A DNA stretch of 64,000 nucleotides from Pratylenchus scribneri (Eukaryota; Nematoda; Chromadorea; Rhabditida; Pratylenchidae), in the NCBI GenBank assembly GCA_030063045.1, contig JAQSEB010000042.1:2108001-2172000 (forward strand). The letters run 5' to 3'. Position 1 is the stretch's first letter. Every line of letters starts with the position of its first letter. The position numbers and the translations under genes were made by a program. Shown here in pieces: positions 12,958 to 24,725 of this stretch. Below the pieces are notes generated by a model. It saw nothing but the letters and a program-made list of their open reading frames with translations. It had not been told where the DNA came from and made no database searches.

Positions 12958-15900
12958 ATGCCTCCGGCATTCAAATTGCTTGAGGACGAATTGATGGCCA
13001 ATAATTCGTCCATTGTTGAATTGAGCAATGAAACTGTAAAAAGGGCGACCGCCGAACATCATTTTGTTGCCTCAACGGCGATTCGTTTGGCCGAGGATTT
13101 GGACACTCCAAATTGCACATACAGATATGGTCCGTTTTGATGGCATTTTTGGCTTTATTCAATGCCAATTTTTGTGCAGATTTGAACGATGATTTAATTC
13201 GGCTAATTTCTCTTTGGCTTGATGGCCCAATCACTATCATTGCCGCATTATTGGCCTTTGTTGGCTGCCATTTTGCCGTTCGCTTTTTGGCACGTGCAGG
13301 CCTAAATCGTGATTTGACCGCCGGTTTGCCTCCATCCATTCAAATCCAATTCAATCCCCCTTCCATTAATTCAGCCCTTTATACTCTTTGTGTTTGCGAT
13401 TCATTCCTCATTTCGATGGTGGTCATTTACCATTCATTGGAGGCTTGTTCCATCCTTTTACTCGGCAAAAACCTAATGTGGGATGAACAAAGCAGTGTTC
13501 TCATTTTCCATGGCATTGTCAGTGCCGCAACCACTGCATCCACCCTTTTAGTTGTTTTTATCACATTTCAACGTTTTCTTGTTGTTTGGTTCCCATTGCG
13601 TTATGCCCGAATTCGGGAGCCAAAAAGAAATGTGAGTTATAGTCCTTATTCCTCATCAGCCTAATGTTGTTGGGTCTTCGCCAGGAGCTTAAACCCCCGA
13701 TGGCCCTAGATTAGGGGATGAAGATTAGTTGAACTGACTAAATGAATATTTATCTGTTGTGCATAGATGGAAAAACAGAATGAAAATAAAGTGAACATTT
13801 TGTGAAGAGAAAATCGGGTTTAAAACAGATTGGAGCAATATTTGATTGATAGGTTGACGGCTGACAGGTGTAGGCAAGAAGGGGGTACAGTAGGATGAAT
13901 AGAAAAGGCACTTAGGCAATATTGTCTACAGAATTAATCGGCCAATCAAATGAATTCAATTCACATTCAATTTTTCAGGATAATATGAGAAAATCATCCT
14001 CATCGCTGGGCGGCGATCCGGACACCGAAATCAGTGGAAGCATTTTTCGAAGTGGTGGCCTTGTTCGAACCCTCTCAAAAAGATTATTGAGCAGACATAA
14101 AAAGCCGAATATGCGCAAATTGTTTCGGCCATTCCTTTTCCCAAGTATGAACAATTCATAATTCCCTCCAATAAATAATCCCCCTTTTTTAGTGTGCGTC
14201 CTCATTTTCGCATTTATGCTCAATTTTTCGGTGTTCTTCGAATTTGAATTGGTTCCATGTTTTGCATTCGCCCATAACACATTCTCAATGCAACTTTTCC
14301 CAACCCAATTGAGGCAATCCCAAAATGTAATCATCAATAAATTCAATCAAATCTAATTCAAATTAATTAATTTATTTAGTATAATTTAATTCGAACTGCA
14401 ATTGCAATGAGTTCCCAAACAATTGGGCCAATTCTTTGCATAACCCTTTTGACCATTGTCACAGAATACAAAGTCCATTCCGCGCTGAAGGCTCGTCGAA
14501 TGCTTTTCGAGGCCCAAAATCGTCGTCGTTCCCTCGTGGCTTTGGAGGAATTGAAGGAGAAAGTTTCTCGAACTGTTTCCATTTTTATTGCCATCAAATT
14601 CCTCATCCTCAGGTGCCATCAATCAATTTTAAATAAAATAATTATTTCCTCATTTCTCATCAGATCTTTGCCAATTTTTTTCGACATTTATGAAACATTT
14701 TATGGCATTGATTCATTTGGAATTATTCTCAGCATTTTGGTGCGCCTTTCCGATTTTGGTGTGGTCCTCAATTCGGCCACAAATTCGCTTGCATATTTTG
14801 GCAAAACCGAATTCTTCACAAATCGGCTCAAAAGCAAATTGCTGAAGGAAAAGCAGCATATTATGGTTGCCAAGGTTGTAAGTTAATTTTTTGCTTTTCC
14901 CTAAAGATACTTTTCACTTTTGCTTATTAAAATTCCTCATAAAATTGATGCTTTTTTTCATCATTCTTTCTCTTCCTTTAATTATTGGCAATTTTTCCAG
15001 ATTTTGCCTTCCACCAAATTCATGAACACATTTCATTTGGTCAGAATATTTTCCAATTCATTCTTTTTTTCCAATTCTTTCTTTCATCTTTTTTTAACAT
15101 TTTTATTTTTCCTTCATTCTCAAAATTGGTTAATATATTTTAGCCCAAATAAATTAAAATTTTTTTCAACTCCGTTTACAATTAACCAATTATTTTTTGC
15201 TTTTTAAGGCCGCATCCGCTTGTTTGGTCACCGGCATTTCGCCAAAATGTTTGCCAAAGCCAATGGTCAAATATAGTCAATCCAGTCGATCATCAGTGCC
15301 ATTCTCTGAGCTTGGTGAGGGAATTCTAACATTTTTTGATATGGGTTTAGTTCTAATTTAGGGCTAAAGTTGTTTGGGGCGATAGATGGGGCCTAGGCTC
15401 TCGCCCGGGCCTTCCCCGGGTGCCAGGTGGTCTAAGGATGGGTATTGGGATTAGTTGGGCTGGACTTTAGTAAATATATTTATCTATTGTGCCCAGAAAA
15501 TGGAAAAAAAGAAAATCGAAAAAATGAACATTTTGTGAGGAAATGAGCGATTTTAAAAAAGAGACTTGGGGCAAAATATGATTGATAGGTAGGCGTGATA
15601 TTTGGGCAAAAAGTGAAGAATATGGTAGCAAAAAATAATTGGCATTGACTAAATTAATTTATATTTTTTATTTTGCAGCCCGACGTCGAGAACAACGCAA
15701 AACGGTGACCTATGGACTGGTGGATTCCTCCTCAATTTCCAACAATTCTTCAAAATGTTCACCGGCTGAATCTCCATTGCTTCGTTCCAATCATTTCCTC
15801 TCACTTCGAAATGGAGTCGTCGTCCACACTCACCCTATGGCCAGAAGGATCCAACAACAATCACCTTTGGCCACAAATGAGGCAACCAAAAATGGAGGCG

Positions 15901-15989
15901 AAATTGTGGAGAATGGAGGCAGCCATTTGGGCGGAGAATTCAATTCGGAAACGGCCAGCGAACCACTCAGTGATCCTCCACCAAAATGA
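12958..15989 (+). CDS. Peptide-type 7TM G-protein-coupled receptor (FMRFamide-receptor-like)
   Basis: Eight coding exons: 12958-13129, 13180-13631, 13979-14144, 14193-14326, 14380-14612, 14664-14877, 15209-15314 and 15679-15989, giving 595 aa with exact frame closure. The N-terminus carries Asn-glycosylation sequons (NNSS, NET). Seven hydrophobic segments follow: TM1 (GPITIIAALLAFVG), TM2 (ALYTLCVCDSFLISM), TM3 ending FITFQRFLVVWFPLRYAR, where QRF stands in the DRY position, TM4 (CVLIFAFMLNFSVFF), TM5 (IGPILCITLLTIV), TM6 (TVSIFIAIKFLI) and TM7 (VVLNSATNSLAYFG), matching the NPxxY region. TM7 and TM3 resemble invertebrate FMRFamide/neuropeptide receptors, which act at the plasma membrane through G proteins. 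The ligand cannot be inferred. The third intracellular loop and the Ser/Asn-rich tail are long. Introns 2 and 7 (about 350 nt each) share a repeat, unlike the mostly short other introns. Orphan status and exact subfamily are uncertain; family assignment is good. Confidence 0.85.
13640..13920. repeat. Dispersed repeat copy A inside GPCR intron 2
   Basis: Most of the 347-nt intron (13632-13978) aligns by eye with the GPCR intron at 15315-15678. Shared words include TATTTATCTGTTGTGC, ATGGAAAAA, GAACATTTTGTGA, GATTAGTTG and TTTGATTGATAGGT, in the same order and spacing. No clear terminal inverted repeat or target duplication is visible. Confidence 0.65.
15330..15640. repeat. Dispersed repeat copy B inside GPCR intron 7
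   Basis: Second copy of the sequence found in intron 2 of the same gene. TATTTATCTATTGTGC, ATGGAAAAA, GAACATTTTGTGAGG and ATGATTGATAGGT occur in the same order. The 5' part is GC-richer (a CCCGGGCCTTCCCCGGG inverted motif near 15400-15420). It could be a SINE-like insertion or an introner-like intron family. Confidence 0.65.
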
Positions 15990-16166
15990 GATGAACAAAA
16001 TTGTGGGAGCAATATATTTTTGAATGAACTCATCAAACATAATTCACTCATATTTTATTATTTACTTATGATTATTATTCCACAAAAATGCGATTGATCT
16101 CTCATTTTCCTATTTAATGCCTTTTTATCTGCACAAAATGAACAAATTGAATTTTTGTACAAAAAG

Positions 16167-16172
16167 AATAAA
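16167..16172 (+). terminator. Polyadenylation signal of the GPCR gene
   Basis: AATAAA hexamer 178 bp after the GPCR stop codon, just before the convergent end of the PAN-domain gene. Confidence 0.5.
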
Positions 16173-16280
16173 ATTTGGAAAAATGCACAAGGACAATTAT
16201 ATGGCATTTATTTTGGGGCCCTTCTTCAAATCATCACTGAATGCTGAATGCATTAACAAAATGGTCAACAATATTTTAAT

Positions 16281-19200
16281 TTAGCAATCCACTGGAGGCG
16301 TACAAAATTCCCTTTTTGAGCCATTCCACCTAAAAAAGTCAACAATAATTACTGTTTCAATTCATTGTTCCCTACCTCATCCCATATGGACATCTTTTCA
16401 TGCCCCTGGCATCCCTCACTGCCAAACAATCACTGAATTCATTTTTGGTTTCCATTTCTGGCCTCCAAATTCGTTGAATTTTCAATGATGGCACTTTAAA
16501 TTAGGAATATCCCCCATATAATCTAATAATTTTCCTACTTCTTTTGCATGGAATTGATTCTTTTGGGCATTTTCGGACATCTTTTGCCTCCTTGCATTTT
16601 AAATATCGGTGCCTCATTTCATTGTTTGCATTTTCACTTGAATTCAGGCATTTTGACCATCGAGTCCATGTGGCATTTGCCCTTTCCCATCCTTCACCCA
16701 TTTTTGCATCCAATGGCGAATCCTTTTCCAATACACAGTAATCCCATCATTCGATTCCCCCTTTTCCCTACCCTGAATCTCCTCTGTTCATCCACGTTCC
16801 CTCTGCCCAATGTTGGCAATGCCAATGGCACTTTTTGTGATTGATCAATGTCCAAATAGAGCATATTCAACACTGATTGGTCCTCCGGCACGAAAACATC
16901 CCTTTGTGTGTGCCGACTCTCCGAATTCATCAGACAATTCTGAATATTCATTCAAAAATTATCAAATCAAATTATTTTTACTTGGTCTTGATCGGCCGGA
17001 TAATACATCAATGATTTGCAAACAAATCCAAAGTCAATTTCAGCCAACAAACAGGATTTGAGGCATTCGGCCAATGAGCCAGCATTTGACACCTCTTGGA
17101 CATGTCTTCAAGGGAATATTGATTAAATGAATTGAATTAAATGGAAATAATTTTACCCAACAAGAATGAAGCCGGGAATTGCCTGGAAAATATGCCGATT
17201 TTCACCTGAATATAAATCAAAATAAATCGGGTAAAAATTGGCAAAAACTTTTGGCAATATTCGAATCCAAACAAATTTTTTCCAAATATTCGGATGAATG
17301 ATTTTTTGGCACAACAACCAGCGAATCAGCCAAACTCAAATTCACCGTTGATTGCGACAATTCGCATCCTTTTGGCGATAATTGTGCAGAATTACTGCAT
17401 ATTTTTACGGAAATGAATCAGAAGAAGATAATCCCAAAAATAAACTGACCAAATGGATAAATGGCTAGTGGGCGAATCACAAGCATTCAAACATTCCTTT
17501 TGGTCTTTTACTCCTTTGGCCAATTCAATTCGGCCTTTCCTTTTGCCCATTCTCCCCCTAATTTGCACATAATGCGCAATTTGACCTTCTTTTGGGCAAG
17601 ACCGAATGGATTTTTGCTGTGTAATTTCCGCAGAGAATGGCATCCTTTTCTCGACCGAATTCCCATTATCCGTAAACAATCTCATCCCCACACGGGCAAC
17701 TTTATCCAATGTTTTTCGAAATGGAACACGCACTTCCTTATAAGGCTGAATTCAAAAATGAATATATGAAAAAATAGAAAATTGACTTGGAATGTTTTGG
17801 AGGCGAATGCCTTTCGAATATTGGAGGATGGTATGGAGGAGGCAATATCCGCCGAAGATGATGAAAAGGAGGAGGAGATTGATGATGAATCAGCAGAAGA
17901 TAAAGAAGAAGAAGATGATGAAGATGAGGATGAAGAGGAAGAAGAGGAAGTATTGGTGATTGTGATAGTCTCGGTTGAAATGGATTGGGAAGAGGATGAA
18001 TTGGCGGAGGATTGTTGGATGGACGAATCGGAGGAGGCAACATTGGATGAAATTGGCGGAATTGAAGAAGAAGATTGAATGGAAAATGAAGTCAATTCAG
18101 AGGAAATTGATTGAGGAGAAATGGAGGAAGAATCGAATTGAGAATCAAAAAATGTTGAGGAAGAAGAAGAAGAAGATGAATTGAAGGAAAGTAAATCCAA
18201 ATCGGAAGAGGCCATCGATGAATTTTGTTGTTGTTTTTGGTTATTTTCATTTTGTTTTTCTTCTCCAATGGAATTTATTGTTGTTGTTGGCTGTGGGGAA
18301 GAATCAGAAATAGAAGGAGGCAAAGGAGAAAGTGAAGGGAAGACACGATTCTGAATAAATATTTTTTTGGGGCATAAAAATGGACAAAATAAATAAATCA
18401 CTGGCTCCTGGGTGGATTCAGAATTGATGGTCATTTCAATTGAAGCTGATGATGATTGGCCTCCAATTATGGGCAAAGGTGACGGCGATGATTCAAAAAT
18501 GTTGCCTTCCCCAGAGATTGAAGGAATGGGTTTGACTCCGGCCAAATGTTTTGGCGAATTTTCAGCTGATTGAAACAAAATTGGCTAAAAATGTTGGAAT
18601 AATTAATGAATTTCTCCAATTGTCCATTTTGCCTCATTTTGTCCAACATTCAATTCATCCGCAGGAATAGATGATGTATTTGATGGGAAATCATCAAATT
18701 GATGACTAATATTTTCCTTTTCATTGCCATTGGCACCCAAATCCAATGGCAGAATTTCTTGAGCTGTCAATTGGGCCAATGCCTTGCAAGGGCAAAGGCA
18801 TTGTTTGTTGTTCCCATCAAAACCTTCTTCTATATTCATTTTTAATGGAATAAAATGAATTATTTTCTTTCTTTCTTGCCTGTTTTGCTTTGAACAGAAT
18901 TTGATGATGGGGCGGGTGTGACTGCAGGCACAATCGAATTTTTATCGTAATTTGCCGAATCCCTTTCCTCTTTTCGGCTAATTCCCAACATTTCCAAATC
19001 AGTTGGGGGCAATGCGGCCATATATCTTCGGTACAAATTGATTCTAATTTTTGAGAGAATTTTACTCAAAATAATCGCGGCCTTCATAATCCAACAAGAA
19101 ATATGGCGATTCAGTGCCATTCACCGCAAAAAGGTCACAAATTTTCCATCGATGATCGTAGGTCAATGATCGGCAAATCCATTCCGTTGAATGATCCTTT

Positions 19201-19785
19201 TAAATATTTCAATTATTATGCTTTAACATTTTTTACTTGAAATTTAGTGCATAAATCCATGCATTGTTCACAACTCAACCCGCTGGTCCTGTCGAACATG
19301 ACGGCATTTGCCGCCGCCGATTGTGGATGCATTTGCCATTTTGCGCCATCTTCAAATGTTCCGATGAATTATTATTGGGGGGAATATCATTCAATTTTGA
19401 CCAAATCTGCATTTTCCCTCACTCCTTGCATCCCTTCTGACTGGAGGCGGTGCAGGCCTATAGCTGACTGAATTGGTCGCTGATTGGCCATTGTTACTGT
19501 TCCCGGCATTTATTATTGGCTCATCCGAAGGGAAAAGGGGAACCCTAATTAATTAATCCATTATTCCCTTCAAATTCCAATTTTCAACAACCTTGGAGGG
19601 GCAATTGGGGCCACCGGGGCCTTTCGAATGTTGGAGGCAAGTGCCACCGATTTTGGGTCATTTTCTGATTGATCGGCCCCAAAACCAGAATAGGCGGCAT
19701 AGCCTTGGGAATGGATGGATGGAATGAAAATGAATGAAACAATCAAGGCCAAATTGGAGGCAAATGTGTTTGTCCTAATGAACAT
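16281..19785 (-). CDS. Secreted PAN/Apple, Ser-rich, TSP1-like multidomain protein
   Basis: Sixteen exons read from 19785 down to 16281: 19785-19592, 19544-19402, 19349-19237, 19196-19066, 19043-18880, 18829-18633, 18584-18402, 18350-17787, 17745-17450, 17394-17273, 17205-17157, 17105-16982, 16939-16772, 16722-16539, 16493-16376, 16329-16281. The model is 932 aa and frame-exact. An N-terminal signal peptide (ALIVSFIFIPSIHS) leads to a first PAN/Apple-like module (CRFDGAKW...SCEQCMDLC...WICRSLTYD...CDLF), then an acidic linker. A long Ser tract (about residues 400-550) follows, then a second PAN-like module (KECLNACD) and a third, clear one (LAECLKSCLLAEIDFGFVCK...NCLMNSESRHT). The end is a TSP1-like module (TWTRWSKC and following cysteines). 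Such proteins usually act in extracellular matrix or cuticle; binding partners are unknown. Exons 5 and 6 end with GC donors (ACAG/GCAAG and GAG/GCAAAA). The 51-nt in-frame intron between exons 7 and 8 could be retained. Confidence 0.8.
17820..18120 (-). repeat. Low-complexity serine tract within the PAN-domain gene
   Basis: TCC/TCT/TCA/TCG-type codons encode long runs of serine with scattered Thr, Ile and Asp in exon 8. Synonymous codons are mixed, so the tract is kept as protein rather than being a pure trinucleotide slippage repeat. The opposite strand reads as an artefactual Glu/Asp-rich open frame. Confidence 0.85.
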
Positions 19786-21150
19786 CTCGTTAAACTGAAT
19801 GAGGGGAATATTTATTCTATTTAATGGATTAAATTAATCCTCTTTTCCATTCACACTTTTTATTCAAACAATGGGAAGATGAATAAAATAAATTTGAATT
19901 GGGGAATTTCTCTCGCTAAATTTCCCTTTTTTTGGGTGCCATTAACGGACTCTTGAAGGAGGAGAAAAGCGGAAGGAGATGAGAAAGGGGATGCGAGGAT
20001 TGCGCACTTTTCCACTCTTTCGGCTTCCACTTCCATTATTATTATTCCGGATGGAATGGCAAATAACAAGGAGAAAATTGGAGAAGCAAAAAATGAATGA
20101 ATTTTTTCTACCCAATTTTGGAATTGTGAAAAACGACGAATTATCTATTGAGAGGAATTAGAAAGAGAGCAAATGGAAAATTGATGTTCAAAAATGCCGA
20201 ATAATAAATTGAGAAAAAAAATTAAATTTCTGATCATTTCTTGGGGTTAATTTTGTTGACATTAATTCCCTCAAAAATTTGTTAGGTGAAATTTGTGATT
20301 GGGGGCACCAGATAAGCAAAGCAAAGCATAAACCTGGATTTGGGGGAAATGGAAGGAAGGAAGGGGATAAGCCGACCCCCTTTTGGTTCATTGCCTTTCA
20401 ATTTGCCTTGGGGTCCCAAAAAACGAGTTCCCGGCGAATGAGCGAGAAATTGGGGTAGAAGGGCAAATGTGGAGAATATCTTCCCTTCTTTTCGAGATCC
20501 GTTTTCGTCTCCAGAAAAGCATTTTGAACACCGCTATATACCAGTTCAATTCAATCCCCCACAATCCATATTTAGGCAACGGAAAATTGTTTTTTGGTTA
20601 TAAAAACAAAGCAAAGGGCGAATTATCCATAAAAGGGATGATTGGGAATTGGATTGACAATGAATGAATGAATGAATGAATGAATGAATGAATGAATGAA
20701 TGAATGAATGAATGTGTGAATTTTGAATGATTTTAATCCATTAAAATTAGATGTTTTTTTATTTTCAAGGCATAGAATGGCACGAGGTATTAGACGAATA
20801 GAACCTTGAATAGTATTTGGGGAAGGACATTTTTTAAATGTTTTGGATGGTAAACAGGCGGAAGAGGAGTAAAACATTTGTAATTTAATGGAGGACTGTA
20901 AAACATTCGGAATTAGGCCCAATTAGAAGGAGGGATGAAGCCAATGGAATACGGAGGTACAGAAAGATGACCAATCATAAAAGGGAAATGCCCAAAAGCA
21001 AAATGCAGGCCAAAGGCTATTGTCGATCATCGGGCTCACAATTCACGGAAATGGGTCTATTCGGCCACATCTATGACATTACAATTCACATAAGGGCAAG
21101 GTACAACAACATTTAAATACAATTTTTAAATAAAAATTCAATTTATTAAT
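19786..21150. other. Intergenic stretch 5' of the PAN-domain gene
   Basis: No gene supported. Likely holds the promoter of the minus-strand PAN-domain gene. Contains the AATG microsatellite at 20659-20714. Confidence 0.5.
20659..20714. repeat. (AATG)14 microsatellite
   Basis: Uninterrupted AATG tetranucleotide repeat of about 56 bp. Open frames running through it on either strand are artefacts. Confidence 0.95.
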
Positions 21151-21262
21151 TTAAGCTGATGAAGGCTGGCATCGAGTGGAACGCACATCAAGGACTATCC
21201 AGCCGGGATGCGATATGTGTCAATGCGTACTATTGGGAGTGTTCGAGATGACCAGCAGAATC

Positions 21263-21385
21263 TCAATCCGCGGAAGGCGTATACGTATATGGATTCAAAT
21301 TGGCCGGTTGATCGGTGATGGCATTGTGCGAGAAGAACGCAGCAGAATAAAACAAAAACAACGCAGGGAGCATAAATTCTTTCAT
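21263..21385 (-). CDS. Possible small secreted peptide (doubtful)
   Basis: A 40-aa frame begins MKEFMLPALFLFYSAAFF, a plausible signal peptide, followed by NAITDQPANLNPYTYTPSAD. No domain or dibasic processing site is seen. The locally higher GC content and an AATAAA downstream near 21146 are weak support. It may be the first exon of a longer gene or non-coding; I do not recognise it. Confidence 0.2.
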   Translation of the reverse strand: MKEFMLPALFLFYSAAFFSHNAITDQPANLNPYTYTPSAD

Positions 21386-22044
21386 ATTCAATGTAGCTTT
21401 TAGTGGAAGATCATTATAAATTATTGCTATAATTCTTGGGAACAATTTGGATGATTTAAATTGATGGAATTTATAGTATAAGCATTCCATTCCCAATTTT
21501 AATTATTAAATATTATTATCAATATTTTCATCATTTTACTTATGGAATTCCTTAAATTCTATGAAAATTTTTTGCTGATAAAGGAAATGAGCGAAATATT
21601 ACATCTTTAAATTGTCTTTTCCCCTTTTTAATATCAATTTTGAGGATTTATGTTAAAAAATAATGGTCTAAAAGATATTGGATGCCAAAATCTACTGGAA
21701 ATAATGACACCATTTCATTATTAAACCAACATCCTCCCTCCCCACAAAAAAATTGATTTCGCCCTCAATGCATTTTTTTGCCTTCTTTTTAATTTCCGCT
21801 CTTTTTTTTCGAAAATCCCAAATGAATGTTTGTTTTCTGCTGATTCATTCCCATTGTTGGTTAAAATTTGTGTTTTTTTGGCCATTTATGAATTCCTCTT
21901 CTGGTCCATTCATTCATCCAAAAATCATTATTTCCCCTCATTTTCATTGTTTACTGCCCACAGACAGAAAGCCATCCTTTTTAGGGACAGACAACCCTAA
22001 AATAGTGGCCAGTGGGAAATAAATAGAAAAAGAATAGTCTTGAA

Positions 22045-22713
22045 TTGGTCATATTTTCATCATATTTTAAAAAAACACATTCAAAAATGACGTCAATAAA
22101 ATGCCATTCTCTCTCTTCTTTCCCCCTTAATTTAATTTTTACCCATTTTTGTCCCAATTGCCCTTTTTTACTCCAATTTTCTTCGATTATGCCACTTTAT
22201 TTTTTCATCAAATTTTCAATTTTTATTTTGCACTTTTCCATCTCCACTTCCGGTGGCGGCAAATTTACATTTTCCCAGCCCATTTCCCCTTCATCAATGT
22301 TCTCCCAAACTGCTGAAGAAGATTTCCACCGGGAATTTCAGCTGCTTTTTGCGCTCTTCCTTTTCCCTTATATTAACCCCCACTTGGCCTTTTGCCTTCA
22401 AGATCTTCGCCGCCAATGGCCCACTCGACCTCCTCCCCCTTCTCCTCAATTCCCCTTCCCCTCCTATTTGGCCCAAAATTGCGCCTTTACCCTTCAATTT
22501 CATCCAAAGGCAAAGCCGAAATTGTCAATGCAATCGATGAATTTTGGGATAAGTTGGGAAAAAGAAGTGTTACCATCCAAAGAAGTTGTCCTAATGGCCA
22601 AAGACCTCCATATAAATATGGAAATTGAGGAGGTAGGCAGGCTGCTTGGCGGCAAATTTAGGAAGCAAATATTAGCATGGAGTCGTCGATATTTTTGCCT
22701 TTTATGGATTTGA
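22045..22713 (+). CDS. Unrecognised 222-codon open frame (doubtful)
   Basis: This is the longest uninterrupted frame in the 20-26 kb gap. An internal Met (MPLYFFIKFSIFILHFSISTS, at 22189) could start a signal peptide. Composition is Phe/Pro/Leu-rich and typical of pyrimidine-rich non-coding DNA, and competing open frames exist on both strands. No family is recognised. Confidence 0.18.
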   Translation: MVIFSSYFKKTHSKMTSIKCHSLSSFPLNLIFTHFCPNCPFLLQFSSIMPLYFFIKFSIFILHFSISTSGGGKFTFSQPISPSSMFSQTAEEDFHREFQLLFALFLFPYINPHLAFCLQDLRRQWPTRPPPPSPQFPFPSYLAQNCAFTLQFHPKAKPKLSMQSMNFGISWEKEVLPSKEVVLMAKDLHINMEIEEVGRLLGGKFRKQILAWSRRYFCLLWI

Positions 22714-22979
22714 CTAGGGGATTTATGAATGAGAATAGAATGGCACAATCATGCTAAGTCTCTCTAAATCTAATCCTTTATTGTCCCTTCCTTTTTTTGA
22801 ATGAATTATTTTGCCAATTTTGTCTCTTTTTTTGCAACAGAGCTTCTTTCCATTTATGTACAGTTTAATCTCTGATTTTTTGGGATGATGATTAGATGCT
22901 GATGTGAGGATATTAAGAAAGCTTATAAAATAGAAAGCTTAAATTGAAACGATGATCCCAAGAAAAAAAGGAATTATGC

Positions 22980-23810
22980 TTGAGGGCATAAAGAATATTG
23001 GGGGTGGTCGAAAGGAAAGTGCCAAGAATATGAGAAGATAATGGGATTTGAATGGAATGGAATTAAAGGGAAAAGGGGATGAATGGAAGTTCCAGCCAAG
23101 CGCACTTTGAGTCTAATGCCTTTCGATGGCTTTAAACCCCCTCTACTTTCTTATTTTTCATTGGATGGTTCATTTCTTATTTTTCTTCATAGTGGCAGGC
23201 TTTTTTCCGTTTAAAGCGTCTTCCCCGTCTATCTTTTAAGCATTTGCATCCTCTTCATCACTCCTTGGCCTTTCTTTCTTCCTTTTCGCCCCAAGCGAAG
23301 TAAAATGAAAAGCCGGAGGCGAAAAACGTAAAGCACATTTTGTCTTCTCTCTTCCTTTATTCCTCTTTATATTCACACACTGTTCTAGTCATTGCTGTGG
23401 CGGGTTAGTCTCCCAAGTCCCAACATCGATGAATGTAGAGTTTTTGGCCTTGAAATGAAGGAAAAATAGGCCGATGATGAGATTGAACGAGAAATAAGAG
23501 AAATATCTTACGAAAAATGGAAGCTTCGCCCGAAAAGTGGTGGATTAGATGGATGGATAGATGAAAATAGGATTGAGGAGGAAAGGGAATGGATGTCCCC
23601 GACGGCGACTTTGGGGACGAACCTTTATTCTTCTTCTTTTTCTTCTCTACTGCTGCTGAAGAGTGAAGACCCTGAAGAAGAGGAGGAGGAAGAAGAAGCG
23701 ACCACGACTATCGATGCATCTTGTCCTCCTTCCTGCCTTTTTGGCGTCATCATCACCGCTTGCACCAGCAGCAGCAATACATTTTCCCCAACCAAACCAC
23801 CCTAATATTT
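22980..23810. other. GC-richer non-repetitive segment, no gene supported
   Basis: Base composition rises above that of the flanks, and a 70-codon plus-strand frame at 23593-23805 contains an acidic run and several cysteines. No splice-linked continuation or domain was found. It could be a promoter, an untranslated exon or a non-coding RNA gene. Confidence 0.3.
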
Positions 23811-24221
23811 TAGCACATCATTGGTGGAATTGAAAAAAAAATTCGTTGTGGCCATAACCTTATATGGATATGGCCATTGCATTCATGGACCATTGGGCAT
23901 CACTATAGCCCCCCCCCCTCACAATAAATGTCCTTTTTCTTCATACTTTGCACCATTCTTCTCCATAAACCATTTTTTCATACAATTTATTCCATACTAA
24001 TGCTTGAAAAAGTAAACACCTAATCGTCGGTTGATCATAAATCCATGATCAATGTTTAATTTACTTTTAATTTCGAAATTATTAAATCCTTTTTCATTAT
24101 CCCATCAAAAACCATATGTTCCCTCTGTTCCCTCCCAATTCTATATCTAGTTTTGATCTACAAAGGTGATGAATGATATTAACAAAATGGCAAGGTCATA
24201 GTTTATTTATAATAAGAAGGA

Positions 24222-24260
24222 CGAGCGTTGGGATGCCGCTTCGCGGCATCCCAACGCTCG
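24222..24260. repeat. Perfect 18-bp hairpin
   Basis: Arms CGAGCGTTGGGATGCCGC and its exact reverse complement are separated by the 3-nt loop TTC. The GC-rich palindrome stands out in AT-rich surroundings and is followed by CTAAAAC. It has no T-run terminator logic in a eukaryote. It is probably a piece of a repeat family or a structured RNA. Confidence 0.9.
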
Positions 24261-24429
24261 CTAAAACTTTTAAAAAGAAGAAAGCTCAAAACTCTCAACT
24301 TTCAATTATGTTTAAATAGAATAATGGAAAATAAAGATTTCTGAACAGTGTTCATCAAGTTAATCTATGCCTCTAATTTATCATTTCTATATTCATTTTC
24401 ATTCCTTCATCAAATTTGAGACTATTCCC

Positions 24430-24725
24430 AGCTTTTTAACCTTCATTCTCGACGATTTCTGGCTTTTTACCCTTCATTCTCGACCATTCCCGGCTTTATT
24501 CGCTTCATTCTGGACTATTCCCGGCTTTTTTTCACTTCATTCTCGACTATTCCCGGCTTTTTTCACTTCATTCTCGACTATTCCCGGCTTTTTTTCACTT
24601 CATTCTCGACTATTCCCGGCTTTTTTCACTTCATTCTCGACTATTCCCGGCTTTTTTCACTTCATTCTCGACTTTTCCCGGATTTTTTTCACTTCCTTCT
24701 CCACTATACTTGACATCTTTGTCTT
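24430..24725. repeat. 31-bp minisatellite
   Basis: About nine copies of a unit with core CTTCATTCTCGACTATTCC followed by CGGC and a T-run. Units are 31-32 bp and degenerate towards both ends. The 140-codon frame across it is repeat-driven and not a gene. Confidence 0.9.

Noticed and set aside
17782..18078. Glu/Asp-rich plus-strand frame
   Set aside because: Antisense of the poly-Ser exon of the PAN-domain gene; Ser codons read backwards give Glu/Asp/Gly.
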